Positions 43,006-52,306 of a stretch of DNA of 64,000 nt are shown here, one piece after another. Within the stretch, counting starts at the first letter, position 1, and each line of letters starts with the position of its first letter. The notes under the pieces are model-generated. The model worked only from the letters and a program-made list of their open reading frames with translations, ran no database searches and was not told the origin of the DNA. Position numbers and translations under genes: made by a program. Source of the DNA: an uncultured Lachnospiraceae bacterium (GTDB lineage Bacteria > Bacillota > Clostridia > Lachnospirales > Lachnospiraceae); the NCBI GenBank assembly GCA_910577655.1, contig CAJTOW010000003.1:1-64000 (forward strand), given 5' to 3'.

Positions 43006-44229
43006 ATGGCAGGTATTTATTCAGTATCACAAGTTAATTCCTATATTAAGAATATGTTTGCCCAGGACTTTGCCCTGAACCGGATCTCGGTCCGGGGCGA
43101 GGTGTCCAACTGCAAATATCACACTTCTGGACATATTTATTTTACACTGAAGGACAAGACCGGGACTTTGTCGGCTGTGATGTTTGCCAGCCAGAGGCGC
43201 GGTCTTTCTTTTCAGATGGCGGAGGGGCAGCAGGTGGTGGTGGAGGGTTCCGTGGATGTCTATGAGCGGGACGGCAAGTACCAGCTCTATGCCAGGAAGA
43301 TCCAGCAGGAGGGCCTGGGGGATCTGTTTGCCCGGTTTCAGAAGGTTAGGGACGAGCTGGAGGAGATGGGGATGTTCTCCCCGGAATACAAGCAGCCCAT
43401 CCCTCGTTATGCCAGGACAGTAGGGGTGGTGACGGCTTCCACCGGAGCCGCCATCCGGGATATCATGAATATCTCCGCCCGGAGGAATCCTTATGTGCAG
43501 CTTGTGCTCTGTCCGGCCCTGGTCCAGGGCCAGGGAGCGGCAGAGAGCATAGCCTCCGGCATCCGCAGGCTGGATGCCATGGGGCTGGATGTGCTGATCG
43601 TGGGACGCGGCGGCGGTTCCATCGAGGATCTCTGGGCCTTCAATGAGGAGCTGGTGGCCAGGGCTATTTTCGAATGCCGGACACCGGTGATCTCTGCGGT
43701 AGGACATGAGACCGACGTAACCATCGCGGACTATGTGGCAGATCTGCGGGCACCTACTCCGTCGGCGGCGGCGGAGCTGGCGGTCTTTGATTATGCCCGG
43801 TTTGCGGGACAGATGGAGCTCTATGAGGCCGCCTTCACCCGCTCTTTGGGGCGCAGGCTGGAGCAGTGCCGCTACAGGATCAGCCAGTACCGGCTGCGTT
43901 TTCAGATTCATGACCCCATCCGTCAGATCCATGAGCGGAGGCAGCAGCTGGCTGACTGGGAGGACCAGATGGGCCAGATTCTGGAGCAGAAGCTGATGAC
44001 GGCGAAGCACCGGCTGGCTCTGGCCAGCGGCCGCCTGCACGGATTATCTCCCCTGGAGCGGATCAGCGGCGGTTTTGGGTTCGTGACAGGGGAGTCGGGA
44101 GCGCGGATCGCCCATGTCCGGGACGTCCGTGAGGATGAGGTGATCACGGTGCGGATCTCGGACGGCAGTCTGAAAGCCAGGGTGCTGGAACGTACCTTGC
44201 AGCAGCAGGAAGACGGCCGGGAGGGATGA
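43006..44229 (+). CDS. xseA: Exodeoxyribonuclease VII large subunit
   Basis: The 407-residue protein has an N-terminal OB fold (about 1-100; GEVSNCKYHTSGHIYFTLKD, NRISVRGEV) and a catalytic domain with VGVVTASTGAAIRDI, GRGGGSIEDLWAFN, VGHETDVTIADYVADLRAPTPSAAAEL (given as landmarks). It degrades single-stranded DNA with the small subunit XseB, encoded 106 bp later. The C-terminal coiled coil is present. Confidence 0.96.
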   Translation: MAGIYSVSQVNSYIKNMFAQDFALNRISVRGEVSNCKYHTSGHIYFTLKDKTGTLSAVMFASQRRGLSFQMAEGQQVVVEGSVDVYERDGKYQLYARKIQQEGLGDLFARFQKVRDELEEMGMFSPEYKQPIPRYARTVGVVTASTGAAIRDIMNISARRNPYVQLVLCPALVQGQGAAESIASGIRRLDAMGLDVLIVGRGGGSIEDLWAFNEELVARAIFECRTPVISAVGHETDVTIADYVADLRAPTPSAAAELAVFDYARFAGQMELYEAAFTRSLGRRLEQCRYRISQYRLRFQIHDPIRQIHERRQQLADWEDQMGQILEQKLMTAKHRLALASGRLHGLSPLERISGGFGFVTGESGARIAHVRDVREDEVITVRISDGSLKARVLERTLQQQEDGREG

Positions 44230-44335
44230 GACGGCGCATGGCTTCAGTGGCTGCGTATCACCATAGCACCGGTATCCATATGGTTTGTATGATTGTATAT
44301 AACAGTGTTGAGAAAGAGATTTAAAGGAGCCAGTG

Positions 44336-44551
44336 ATGGGAGAGACAGAGGGAAAGACGATTGAGGAGACATTTAAAGAGCTGGATGGGATCATGGAGAA
44401 GCTGGAAGCACCGGACACCAGTCTGGAGGATTCCTTTGCTTTCTATGAAGCGGGGATGAAGCTGGTGCGGGAATGTTCGGAAAAGATAGATAAGGTGGAA
44501 AAGAAGATTCTGATCCTGCAGGAAGGAGGCGGGGATCATGAAGATGTATGA
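44336..44551 (+). CDS. xseB: Exodeoxyribonuclease VII small subunit
   Basis: The 71-residue helical protein has the family core FKELDGIMEKLEAPDTSLED and YEAGMKLVRECSEKID. ATG 44336 is 6 bp after AAAGGAG; GTG 44333 is less likely. It overlaps ispA by 14 bp. Confidence 0.94.
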   Translation: MGETEGKTIEETFKELDGIMEKLEAPDTSLEDSFAFYEAGMKLVRECSEKIDKVEKKILILQEGGGDHEDV

Positions 44552-45431
44552 GGAGCTTGGGAAGCGGACCGCCCAGGTGGAGGCTGTGGTGGAGCAGTAT
44601 CTCCCGGAGGAGGCAGGACATCAGAAGACCATTTTTGAGGCCATGAATTACAGTGTCCGGGCCGGAGGCAAGCGTCTGCGCCCCATGCTGATGCTGGAGA
44701 CCTACCGTCTGTTTGGCGGTCAGGGGAAGGAGATAGAGCCCTTTATGGCGGCTGTTGAGATGATCCATACATCCTCACTGATTCACGATGACCTGCCATG
44801 TATGGACAATGATGAGCTGCGCAGGGGCAAGCCCACTACCTGGGTTAAGTATGGCTACGATATGGCCGTGCTGGCCGGAGATGCCCTGATGATCTACGCC
44901 TTTGAGACGGCGGCAAAAGCCTGCCAGGAAGGCCCGGGGGAGAAGGCCGGACTGGTGGCCCGGGCCATGGGACTGCTGGCTGCAAAGACCGGCATCTATG
45001 GGATGATCGGCGGCCAGGTGGTGGATGTTGAGCTGACCGGCAGGCCGGTGGGCCGGGAACAGCTGGATTTTATCTACAGGCTGAAGACAAGCGCTCTTTT
45101 AGAGGCTTCCATGATGACCGGCGCCCTTTTGGCAGGCGCGGAGGAGGACCAGCTAAGGACAGTGGAGCAGATCGCCGCGGCAGTGGGACTTGCATTCCAG
45201 ATCCAGGACGATATCCTGGATGTGACCGGCACCCCGGAGCAGCTGGGCAAGCCGGTTCTCAGCGATGAGAAGAACCAGAAGACCACGTATGTGACTCTGG
45301 AAGGCCTTGAAAAGGCCAGAGAGGACGTGGCGCGGATTTCGGCGGAGGCGTTAAAGCTCCTTCACAGCCTTCCGGGGGAGAACCTGTTCCTGGAAGAGCT
45401 TATCCAGATGCTGGTTACGAGAGAAAAATAG
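44538..45431 (+). CDS. ispA: Polyprenyl (farnesyl/geranyl) diphosphate synthase
   Basis: The 297-residue trans-prenyltransferase has both aspartate-rich motifs: DDLPCMD (first) and DDILD (second), plus GGKRLRP. These fit short-chain synthases such as IspA. It condenses IPP with allylic diphosphates, feeding undecaprenyl phosphate or quinone pathways. dxs downstream makes its precursor pathway's first intermediate. ATG follows AGGAGG; product chain length is inferred from the family. Confidence 0.92.
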   Translation: MKMYEELGKRTAQVEAVVEQYLPEEAGHQKTIFEAMNYSVRAGGKRLRPMLMLETYRLFGGQGKEIEPFMAAVEMIHTSSLIHDDLPCMDNDELRRGKPTTWVKYGYDMAVLAGDALMIYAFETAAKACQEGPGEKAGLVARAMGLLAAKTGIYGMIGGQVVDVELTGRPVGREQLDFIYRLKTSALLEASMMTGALLAGAEEDQLRTVEQIAAAVGLAFQIQDDILDVTGTPEQLGKPVLSDEKNQKTTYVTLEGLEKAREDVARISAEALKLLHSLPGENLFLEELIQMLVTREK

Positions 45432-45486
45432 GTGTGGGCTGGAGAACGGCTGTAACCCAAATGCTATAGGAACGAGGAATAACAGA

Positions 45487-47361
45487 ATGCTATTAGAGAA
45501 AATTCAAGGTCCGGAGGATGTGCGGGAACTGGATTTTGACCAGCTGGATCAGCTGGCCCAGGAGATCCGGCAGTTTCTGATCGAGAAGATCAGTGTGACC
45601 GGCGGGCATCTGGCCTCCAATCTGGGGGTGGTGGAGCTGACTGTCGCGCTGTACCTGGCATTTGACCTTCCGGAGGATAAGGTGATCTGGGATGTGGGGC
45701 ACCAGTCCTATACCCACAAGATATTAAGCGGCCGCAGGGAGATGTTCACAGAGCTGCGGCAGTATGGAGGATTAAGCGGCTTTCCCAAAAGAAAGGAAAG
45801 CCCTTACGATTCCTTTGACACGGGCCACAGCTCCACCTCCATCTCCGCCGGCCTGGGCATGGCCCAGGGACGGGATCTTATGGGGGAGGATTATTCTGTG
45901 GTTTCGGTGATCGGGGACGGCGCCCTGACCGGCGGCATGGCCTACGAGGCCCTGAACAATGCGGCACGGCTGAAGAAGAATTTTATCATTGTCCTTAATG
46001 ACAACAATATGTCCATTTCGGAAAATGTGGGCGGCATGTCCCGGTACCTTAACGGGATCCGTTCCGGCGAGGGCTATAATGAACTGAAAAAGCAGGTGTC
46101 CGGCACTTTGTCCCGGATCCCGGTCATCGGCACCGGGCTGGTGGACAAGATCAGCAGAACCAAGAACAGCATCAAGCAGCTGATCATTCCCGGCATGCTC
46201 TTTGAGAATATGGGCATTACTTATCTGGGGCCTGTGGACGGACATGATATCCGGGCCCTGGTCAAGGTATTCCGGGAGGCAAAGAAGCTGGATCACGCGG
46301 TCCTGGTCCATGTACTGACCAAGAAAGGCCAGGGCTATTCTCCGGCGGAGAAGCATCCCTCCCGTTTCCATGGGGTGGAGCCCTTTGATATTGCCACGGG
46401 CAGGCCACTGAAAAAGAAGGTCTATCCCTCCTACACAGATGTATTTTCCAGGGAGTTGTGCCGGATCGCCCAGGAGCATCCGGAGGTTGTGGCGGTTACA
46501 GCGGCCATGCCAGACGGAACCGGGCTCAACGCCTTTTCCCAGAAGTTCCCGGAAAGGTTCTTTGACGTGGGCATCGCGGAACAGCACGCAGTGACCTCGG
46601 CAGCGGGAATGGCCGCCGCCGGACTGAGACCGGTGGTGGCGGTGTATTCCTCCTTCCTGCAAAGGGGGTTTGACCAGATCCTTCATGATGTCTGCATCCA
46701 GGAACTGCCGGTGATCTTTGCCGTGGACCGGGCAGGGCTGGTGGGAAGCGACGGGGAGACCCATCAGGGCATTTTCGATCTGTCCTATCTGTCGTCCATT
46801 CCAGGCATGACGGTTCTGGCACCCAAGAATCTGTGGGAGCTGCGGGCAGAGCTGGAATTTGCCGTCAGCTGCTGTCAGGGGCCGGTGGCCATCCGTTATC
46901 CACGCGGTCAGGCATATAGGGGGCTTAAGGAATTTGCGGCGCCTGTGGAGTATGGCAAAGGGGAACTGATCTATGAGGGCCAGACCATCGCCCTTCTGGC
47001 TGTAGGCAGCATGGTCAGCACGGCCCAGCATGTGCGGGAAAAGCTTCTGGAGGAAGGGATTTCCTGTACCCTGGCCAACGGACGGTTTATCAAGCCGGTG
47101 GATAAGGAGCTGGTGGAGAAGCTGGCAGCAGGGCATAAGCTGGTGGTGACCCTGGAGGAGAATGTGCTCCGCGGCGGCTATGGGCTGGAGGTGACCGCTT
47201 ATATCCACGCGCACCACCCGGAGACCAGGGTTTTGAATATTGCTCTTCCGGATGCCTATGTGGAGCATGGCAATGTCTCCCTGCTCCGGGAAAGCCTGGG
47301 CATTGACAGTGATTCGGTGATCGGTAAAATAAAGGAATGGTTAGGGGAGCGGGAAGGATGA
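45487..47361 (+). CDS. dxs: 1-deoxy-D-xylulose-5-phosphate synthase
   Basis: The 624-residue thiamine-diphosphate enzyme is full length. It contains GGHLASNLGVVELTVAL, the ThDP/magnesium motif GDGALTGGMAYEALNN, and the transketolase central domain with DVGIAEQHAVTSAAGMA and DRAGLVGSDGETHQG. It makes DXP from pyruvate and glyceraldehyde 3-phosphate, the first step of the MEP isoprenoid pathway. It overlaps tlyA by 4 bp. Confidence 0.97.
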   Translation: MLLEKIQGPEDVRELDFDQLDQLAQEIRQFLIEKISVTGGHLASNLGVVELTVALYLAFDLPEDKVIWDVGHQSYTHKILSGRREMFTELRQYGGLSGFPKRKESPYDSFDTGHSSTSISAGLGMAQGRDLMGEDYSVVSVIGDGALTGGMAYEALNNAARLKKNFIIVLNDNNMSISENVGGMSRYLNGIRSGEGYNELKKQVSGTLSRIPVIGTGLVDKISRTKNSIKQLIIPGMLFENMGITYLGPVDGHDIRALVKVFREAKKLDHAVLVHVLTKKGQGYSPAEKHPSRFHGVEPFDIATGRPLKKKVYPSYTDVFSRELCRIAQEHPEVVAVTAAMPDGTGLNAFSQKFPERFFDVGIAEQHAVTSAAGMAAAGLRPVVAVYSSFLQRGFDQILHDVCIQELPVIFAVDRAGLVGSDGETHQGIFDLSYLSSIPGMTVLAPKNLWELRAELEFAVSCCQGPVAIRYPRGQAYRGLKEFAAPVEYGKGELIYEGQTIALLAVGSMVSTAQHVREKLLEEGISCTLANGRFIKPVDKELVEKLAAGHKLVVTLEENVLRGGYGLEVTAYIHAHHPETRVLNIALPDAYVEHGNVSLLRESLGIDSDSVIGKIKEWLGEREG

Positions 47362-48170
47362 AAGAACGACTGGATATACTGCTGGTAAACCGGGGGCTCG
47401 CTGCCTCCCGTGAGAAGGCCAGGGCGGTGATCATGTCCGGAATCGTGTATGTGGACGGTCAGAAGGAAGACAAGGCCGGTTCCATGTTCGCGGATTCTGC
47501 ACAGATTGAGGTGCGGGGCGCCACCTTAAAGTATGTGAGCCGGGGAGGTCTCAAGCTGGAGAAGGCAGTGGAATGCTTCGGGGTGGAGCCAGCAGGAAAG
47601 ATCTGCATGGATGTAGGCGCTTCTACAGGAGGCTTTACCGACTGTATGCTGCACAATGGCGCCGTCCGTGTCTATGCGGTGGATGTGGGCCACGGACAGC
47701 TGGACTGGAAGCTGCGCAATGATGAGCGGGTGATCTGTATGGAGAAGACCAATATCCGCTATGTGACCCCGGAGGATATTCCGGATAAGATTTCCTTTGT
47801 CTCTATCGATGTGTCCTTTATCTCCCTGACCAAGGTCCTGGGGCCGGTGAAGCAGCTGCTGACAGAGGACGCCCAGATCGTGTGCCTGATCAAGCCCCAG
47901 TTCGAGGCCGGCCGGGAGAAGGTGGGGAAGAAGGGGGTGGTCCGGGACAAGGCTACCCATCTGGAGGTGATCCGGGCAGTCACGGGGTATGCGGCAGGCA
48001 TCGGTTTCGGGATCCTGAACCTGGACTATTCACCCATCAAGGGACCGGAGGGCAATATCGAGTATCTGCTCCATCTCATAAACCAGCCAGGAGAGAAAGC
48101 AGGGGAAGAGTGCCTGCCGGACATACAGGGTGTGGTGGAGGCGGCCCATGAGGCACTGGACCGTAGGTGA
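47358..48170 (+). CDS. tlyA: TlyA-family rRNA (cytidine-2'-O)-methyltransferase
   Basis: The 270-residue protein has an N-terminal S4 RNA-binding domain (1-60; RLDILLVNRGLAASREKARA) and an FtsJ-like methyltransferase domain with MDVGASTGGFTDCMLHNGA and the VCLIKPQFEAGREKVGKKGVV region. TlyA family members methylate ribosomal RNA in other bacteria, and some are named haemolysins historically. ATG 47358 overlaps the dxs stop. Confidence 0.93.
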   Translation: MKERLDILLVNRGLAASREKARAVIMSGIVYVDGQKEDKAGSMFADSAQIEVRGATLKYVSRGGLKLEKAVECFGVEPAGKICMDVGASTGGFTDCMLHNGAVRVYAVDVGHGQLDWKLRNDERVICMEKTNIRYVTPEDIPDKISFVSIDVSFISLTKVLGPVKQLLTEDAQIVCLIKPQFEAGREKVGKKGVVRDKATHLEVIRAVTGYAAGIGFGILNLDYSPIKGPEGNIEYLLHLINQPGEKAGEECLPDIQGVVEAAHEALDRR

Positions 48171-48228
48171 AGGAGCTGTTCCAAAAGACGAAATTCTGGT
48201 TCCGGCTTGTCCGGGTTAGGAGACAGAC

Positions 48229-49083
48229 ATGAAATATTTTTACCTGATCGGCAATCCGACCAAGTGCGGCACAGAGAAGCTGGCGGGCCAGATTACGGCC
48301 TACTTAAAGGCCAAGGGGGCTGTCTGCTGGGGGAGTCCACAGAGAAGAGAGCTGGAGAGCCGCGGTCACGGCTACACGGATCCCGGGGATATCCCGGAGG
48401 AGACGGAGTGCGTCATCACTCTGGGGGGCGACGGGACTCTGATCCAGGCGGCCCGGGATCTGGTAAGCTGCCGTCTCCCCATGATCGGGATCAATATGGG
48501 GACCATGGGATATCTGACCCAGATCGCCCGTGGGGAGGACTATATGTCCATGCTGGATGCCCTGCTGGAGGACCACTACCGGCTGGAGCGGCGGATGATG
48601 CTGGACGGGATTATCCGGGGCAGCAAAGGGGAGAAGCGGGGCATAGCCCTTAATGAGATCGTGCTGACCCGCCAGGATGTGATGCATCCGCTGAAATTGG
48701 ATGTATATGTCAACGGGGTCTTTCTGAACCAGTATGGGGCAGACGGGATGATCGTGGCGACTCCCACAGGCTCCACGGCCTACAATCTGTCGGCAGGCGG
48801 CCCCATCGTGACTCCGGCTGCCAGACTGATGGCCCTGACACCGATCTGTTCCCATTCCCTGTATGCCAGGAGCATCATCCTCTCCAATCAGGACGTGGTG
48901 ACCATCCGTCCCCGGCAGACCGGCGGCCAGAAGCAGATGGCCGTATTCGACGGGGACCAGACCCTGGGACTTGGAGAGCTGGAGAGCCTGGAGATCTGTG
49001 AATCAGAGAGCTTCACCACCCTGATCCAGCTGAAGAACATTTCGTTTCTGGAGAATCTCAGGTCAAAGATGAATCCAATATAG
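48229..49083 (+). CDS. nadK: NAD kinase
   Basis: The 284-residue protein has the family GGDGT motif (ITLGGDGTLIQAARDL), the NMGTMGYLTQ strand and the VATPTGSTAYNLSAGGPIV phosphate-binding region. It phosphorylates NAD to NADP. It lies 58 bp after tlyA and before argR, the usual order in Firmicutes. Confidence 0.95.
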   Translation: MKYFYLIGNPTKCGTEKLAGQITAYLKAKGAVCWGSPQRRELESRGHGYTDPGDIPEETECVITLGGDGTLIQAARDLVSCRLPMIGINMGTMGYLTQIARGEDYMSMLDALLEDHYRLERRMMLDGIIRGSKGEKRGIALNEIVLTRQDVMHPLKLDVYVNGVFLNQYGADGMIVATPTGSTAYNLSAGGPIVTPAARLMALTPICSHSLYARSIILSNQDVVTIRPRQTGGQKQMAVFDGDQTLGLGELESLEICESESFTTLIQLKNISFLENLRSKMNPI

Positions 49084-49120
49084 AAACGGTCAGGGGATAT
49101 ATCGCAAGGAGAATATGAAC

Positions 49121-49576
49121 ATGAAACTGGAACGTCACAGCAAGATCGTAGAGCTGATCGGAAAATATGAGATTGAGACCCAGGAGGAGCTGGCGGACCG
49201 CCTGAAAAAGGCCGGTTTCCGGGTCACCCAGGCTACCGTTTCCCGTGATATCCGGGAACTGAAGCTGACCAAGGTCCAGGGGGAGCACGGCAAACAGCGC
49301 TATATTGTCATGCAGAACCAGGAAACCTTCAGTGACAAATACATCCGGATCCTGCGGGACGGCTATGCTTCCATGGATATGGCCCAGAATATTCTGGTGA
49401 TCAAGACCGTATCCGGTATGGCCATGGCAGTGGCAGCGGCCCTGGACGCGATCCATTTTCATGAGATCGTCGGATGTATCGCCGGGGACGATACCATCAT
49501 GTGTGCGGTGCGGAGTGTGGATGACACGATCCTGGTTATGGATAAGATCCGCAAGCTGATGGCGGATAACAGGTAA
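49121..49576 (+). CDS. argR: Arginine repressor
   Basis: The 151-residue protein has an N-terminal winged helix (RHSKIVELIGKYEIETQEEL, TQATVSRDIRELKLTK) and a C-terminal oligomerisation/arginine-binding domain ending IVGCIAGDDTIMCAVR. ATG 49121 is 9 bp after AAGGAG; ATG 49115 is too close. No arginine biosynthesis gene is in the window, so targets lie elsewhere. Confidence 0.94.
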   Translation: MKLERHSKIVELIGKYEIETQEELADRLKKAGFRVTQATVSRDIRELKLTKVQGEHGKQRYIVMQNQETFSDKYIRILRDGYASMDMAQNILVIKTVSGMAMAVAAALDAIHFHEIVGCIAGDDTIMCAVRSVDDTILVMDKIRKLMADNR

Positions 49577-49673
49577 CGACGGACAAATGTCCAGGCTGCT
49601 TTCCCCTGACGACAGTGTAAGTATCAGCTGCCGGGTATGCGGAGAGGGGCCGGAAAAGACAAGGGGGAGCTTT

Positions 49674-51350
49674 ATGCTGTTGGAATTACATGTAAAGAAT
49701 CTGGCGCTGATTGAGCAGGCCGATGTGGAGCTGGGCGACGGACTCAATATTCTGACCGGTGAAACCGGAGCCGGTAAGTCCATTATTATCGGTTCCGTGA
49801 ACCTGGCCCTGGGCCAGAAGGCCCCCAGGGATATTATCCGCAGTGGAGCGGAGTATGCCTGGGTGGAGCTGGTATTTGCGGTAGATGAAGAAAAACGGGA
49901 AAAGCTGCAGAGCCTGGATGTGACTCCTGATGAGGACGGGATCCTGGTGATCACCAGGAAGATCATGGCCACCCGCAGCGTCAGCAGGATCAATGATGAG
50001 ACGGTGACCGTTGCAAAGCTGCGGCAGGTAACCGGCCTTCTCATCGATATCCATGGTCAGCATGAGCATCAGTCTCTGCTCCATGCATCCAAGCATCTGG
50101 AGATTCTGGATACCTACGCCAAATCCCGGACAGAACCGGTGAAGCAGAAGGTGGAAAAGCTTTACCGTGAATACAAGTCTCTGCAGGAGTCGCTGGAGGA
50201 AGCCGGGACAGACCAGGAGGCCAGACGCCGGGAGGTGGATTTTCTCCAGTTTGAGGTGGCAGAGATTGAGGATGCCCGGATCCAGCCGGGAGAGGAGGAG
50301 GCTCTCGCAGAGGAATACCGCAAATTTTCCAACGGACAGAAGATCCTGGAGAGCCTGTCTTTGGCCTATCAGGCCGTGGAGACCGACAGCATCGGCAGGG
50401 CTCTTCAGAAGATAGGGGAGGTGGCGGGCTTTGATCCGGAGATCGGCAGAATCCAGGATCAGCTCTATGATGCCGAGTCCATTCTGGATGACGTGCACCA
50501 TGCTATCAATGCCTATCTGGACAATGTGACCTTTGACGAGGAACGCCTGCGCCAGACAGAGGAACGTCTTGACCTGATCCACACAATCCAGTCCAAATAT
50601 GGTGGTACGGCGGAAAAGATCCAGGAGGCTCTGGAAGAAAAGCGCGCCAGACTGGAGCAGCTGGAGCATTTCGACGAATACCGGAAACAGCTGGAGGAGG
50701 ATTATAAGAGGGTGACAGGAGAGCTGGATGAATGCTGTGCCAGGCTTTCCCGTATCCGCAAGGCAGCTGCCAGTACCCTGACCCGGAAGATCCGGGAGGG
50801 GCTTCTTGACCTGAATTTCCTGGATGTGGAATTTTCCATGGAGTTTGACCGGCTGGAGCATTATACGGCCATCGGTTATGACGGGGCGGAATTCCGCATT
50901 TCCACCAATCCGGGGGAGCCGGTACGTCCCCTGGGGATGGTGGCCTCCGGCGGTGAGCTGTCCCGGATCATGCTGGCTATCAAGACGGTGCTGGCGGACA
51001 GTGACGATATCCCGTCCCTGATCTTCGACGAGATCGATACAGGGATCAGCGGCCGCACGGCCCAGAAGGTATCAGAGAAGCTGGCTATTATCGCCAAGAA
51101 CCACCAGGTCATCTGCATCACCCATCTGCCCCAGATCGCCGCCATGGCAGACTGCCATTATGAGATTGCCAAGTCTGTGGAGAAGGGCAAGACCGTGACC
51201 AGGATCCATGCCCTGGATGAGGAGCAGATGGTTGAGGAGCTGGCAAGACTTCTCGGAGGCGCCCGGATCACCGACGCGGTGCGGGAGAATGCCAGGGAGA
51301 TGAAGAACTTTGTAATCTCCGGGCGTCACGACAAAACCAAGAGTAAATAG
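49674..51350 (+). CDS. recN: DNA repair protein RecN
   Basis: The 558-residue SMC-like ATPase has Walker A (LTGETGAGKSII, about residue 30), IDIHGQHEHQSLL, a coiled-coil middle (about 150-370), the signature VASGGELSRIMLAIK and Walker B FDEIDTGISG. It acts in double-strand break repair. ATG 49674 is 4 bp after GGGGGAG; an upstream in-frame ATG at 49587 lies in a region with no ribosome site. It is the last housekeeping gene before the CRISPR locus. Confidence 0.96.
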   Translation: MLLELHVKNLALIEQADVELGDGLNILTGETGAGKSIIIGSVNLALGQKAPRDIIRSGAEYAWVELVFAVDEEKREKLQSLDVTPDEDGILVITRKIMATRSVSRINDETVTVAKLRQVTGLLIDIHGQHEHQSLLHASKHLEILDTYAKSRTEPVKQKVEKLYREYKSLQESLEEAGTDQEARRREVDFLQFEVAEIEDARIQPGEEEALAEEYRKFSNGQKILESLSLAYQAVETDSIGRALQKIGEVAGFDPEIGRIQDQLYDAESILDDVHHAINAYLDNVTFDEERLRQTEERLDLIHTIQSKYGGTAEKIQEALEEKRARLEQLEHFDEYRKQLEEDYKRVTGELDECCARLSRIRKAAASTLTRKIREGLLDLNFLDVEFSMEFDRLEHYTAIGYDGAEFRISTNPGEPVRPLGMVASGGELSRIMLAIKTVLADSDDIPSLIFDEIDTGISGRTAQKVSEKLAIIAKNHQVICITHLPQIAAMADCHYEIAKSVEKGKTVTRIHALDEEQMVEELARLLGGARITDAVRENAREMKNFVISGRHDKTKSK

Positions 51351-51503
51351 GTTGTGAGCAAGCTCAATTTCTGATAAAATAAAAGAAAATGGGCGTTGAA
51401 TGATGGAAGACGAAAAATACAAATATCTGCAAAATAACAGAATATTTTCCCTTTACCATATATCTTGTTCCGAAGAATTCAGATACAATAGAGATATCTA
51501 ATA

Positions 51504-51632
51504 AAGAGAGGGAGATGTTCTGGTGAAAGCTTATTTATAGAGGTTATCTGGTGCGGTGTTATTTCGACAGCAGAGTTGTCTGACTATGCGAAAGAATATT
51601 TAGAACCAATTGAAAGAGGGCTGGGATGATAA
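51504..51632 (+). pseudogene. Possible short gene remnant upstream of cas6
   Basis: A GTG at 51523 after GAGAGGGAG opens only a 5-codon frame (VKAYL, then stop). Moving by one frame, codons from about 51528 to 51629 stay open and read LFIEVIWCGVIST then AELSDYAKEYLEPI. This would suit a frameshifted small gene or decayed 5' part of a gene. The 275-bp region from recN to cas6 is otherwise AT-rich with no clear promoter. Support is thin. Confidence 0.25.
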
Positions 51633-52306
51633 AGAACATACGGGTTATGGCTGCTATCTATAAGAATATCTGCTTGTCTGTATCAGAGGCAAAGCGGATC
51701 CGCGGATTTTTTGCTGATCTGGACTATGCGGATAGTTATCTCCATAATCACAAGGAAAGTGGAGAACAAATCTATCGATATCCGCTGGTGCAGTATAAGG
51801 TGGTGGGAGGCCATCCGATGATCCTTGCAATGGAAGACGGGATCCGGAGTATCCATCCCCACTTGATGGAGCAGACACAGATGACTTTGGGGGACAAGAT
51901 ATATACAGACATGGCCCTGGATATCCGGCTGTCAGAGCGTCCTATAGGGGATAGCCGGGAAGTCAGGAAATATCATTTTCTGACGCCATGGCTGGCCCTG
52001 AACCAGGGAAATTATGAAAGATATAAAAAGGCAGATCAGGAAGCACAAGCTGTGCTTTTATCAAATATATTGACGGGCAACATCTTGTCTATGTGTAAGA
52101 GGTTTGGAGTAACCATAGAGAACCAGCTGACAGTCACACACCAGCTGGAAAATGTCTCTGTGTGGTACAAAGGAAAGAAGATGGAGGGATTTCGAGGAAC
52201 ATTCCAGGTGAACTGCTGCATTCCGGATCTGTGCGGGATTGGGAAAGGAACCGCAAGAGGATTCGGGACAGTTAGAATACAGCATGATAAAAGGGGTGAT
52301 GAATAA
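51626..52306 (+). CDS. cas6: CRISPR-associated endoribonuclease Cas6
   Basis: The 226-residue RAMP protein ends with the glycine-rich loop GIGKGTARGFGTV, which marks Cas6 families. It would cut the pre-crRNA within each repeat, leaving an 8-nt 5' handle; the repeats here end ATTGAGAC, matching such a handle. It is the first gene of the operon and overlaps cas10 by 8 bp. The N-terminus (about 1-110) is the less conserved ferredoxin-like domain. The catalytic residues were not assigned. Confidence 0.85.
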   Translation: MIKNIRVMAAIYKNICLSVSEAKRIRGFFADLDYADSYLHNHKESGEQIYRYPLVQYKVVGGHPMILAMEDGIRSIHPHLMEQTQMTLGDKIYTDMALDIRLSERPIGDSREVRKYHFLTPWLALNQGNYERYKKADQEAQAVLLSNILTGNILSMCKRFGVTIENQLTVTHQLENVSVWYKGKKMEGFRGTFQVNCCIPDLCGIGKGTARGFGTVRIQHDKRGDE

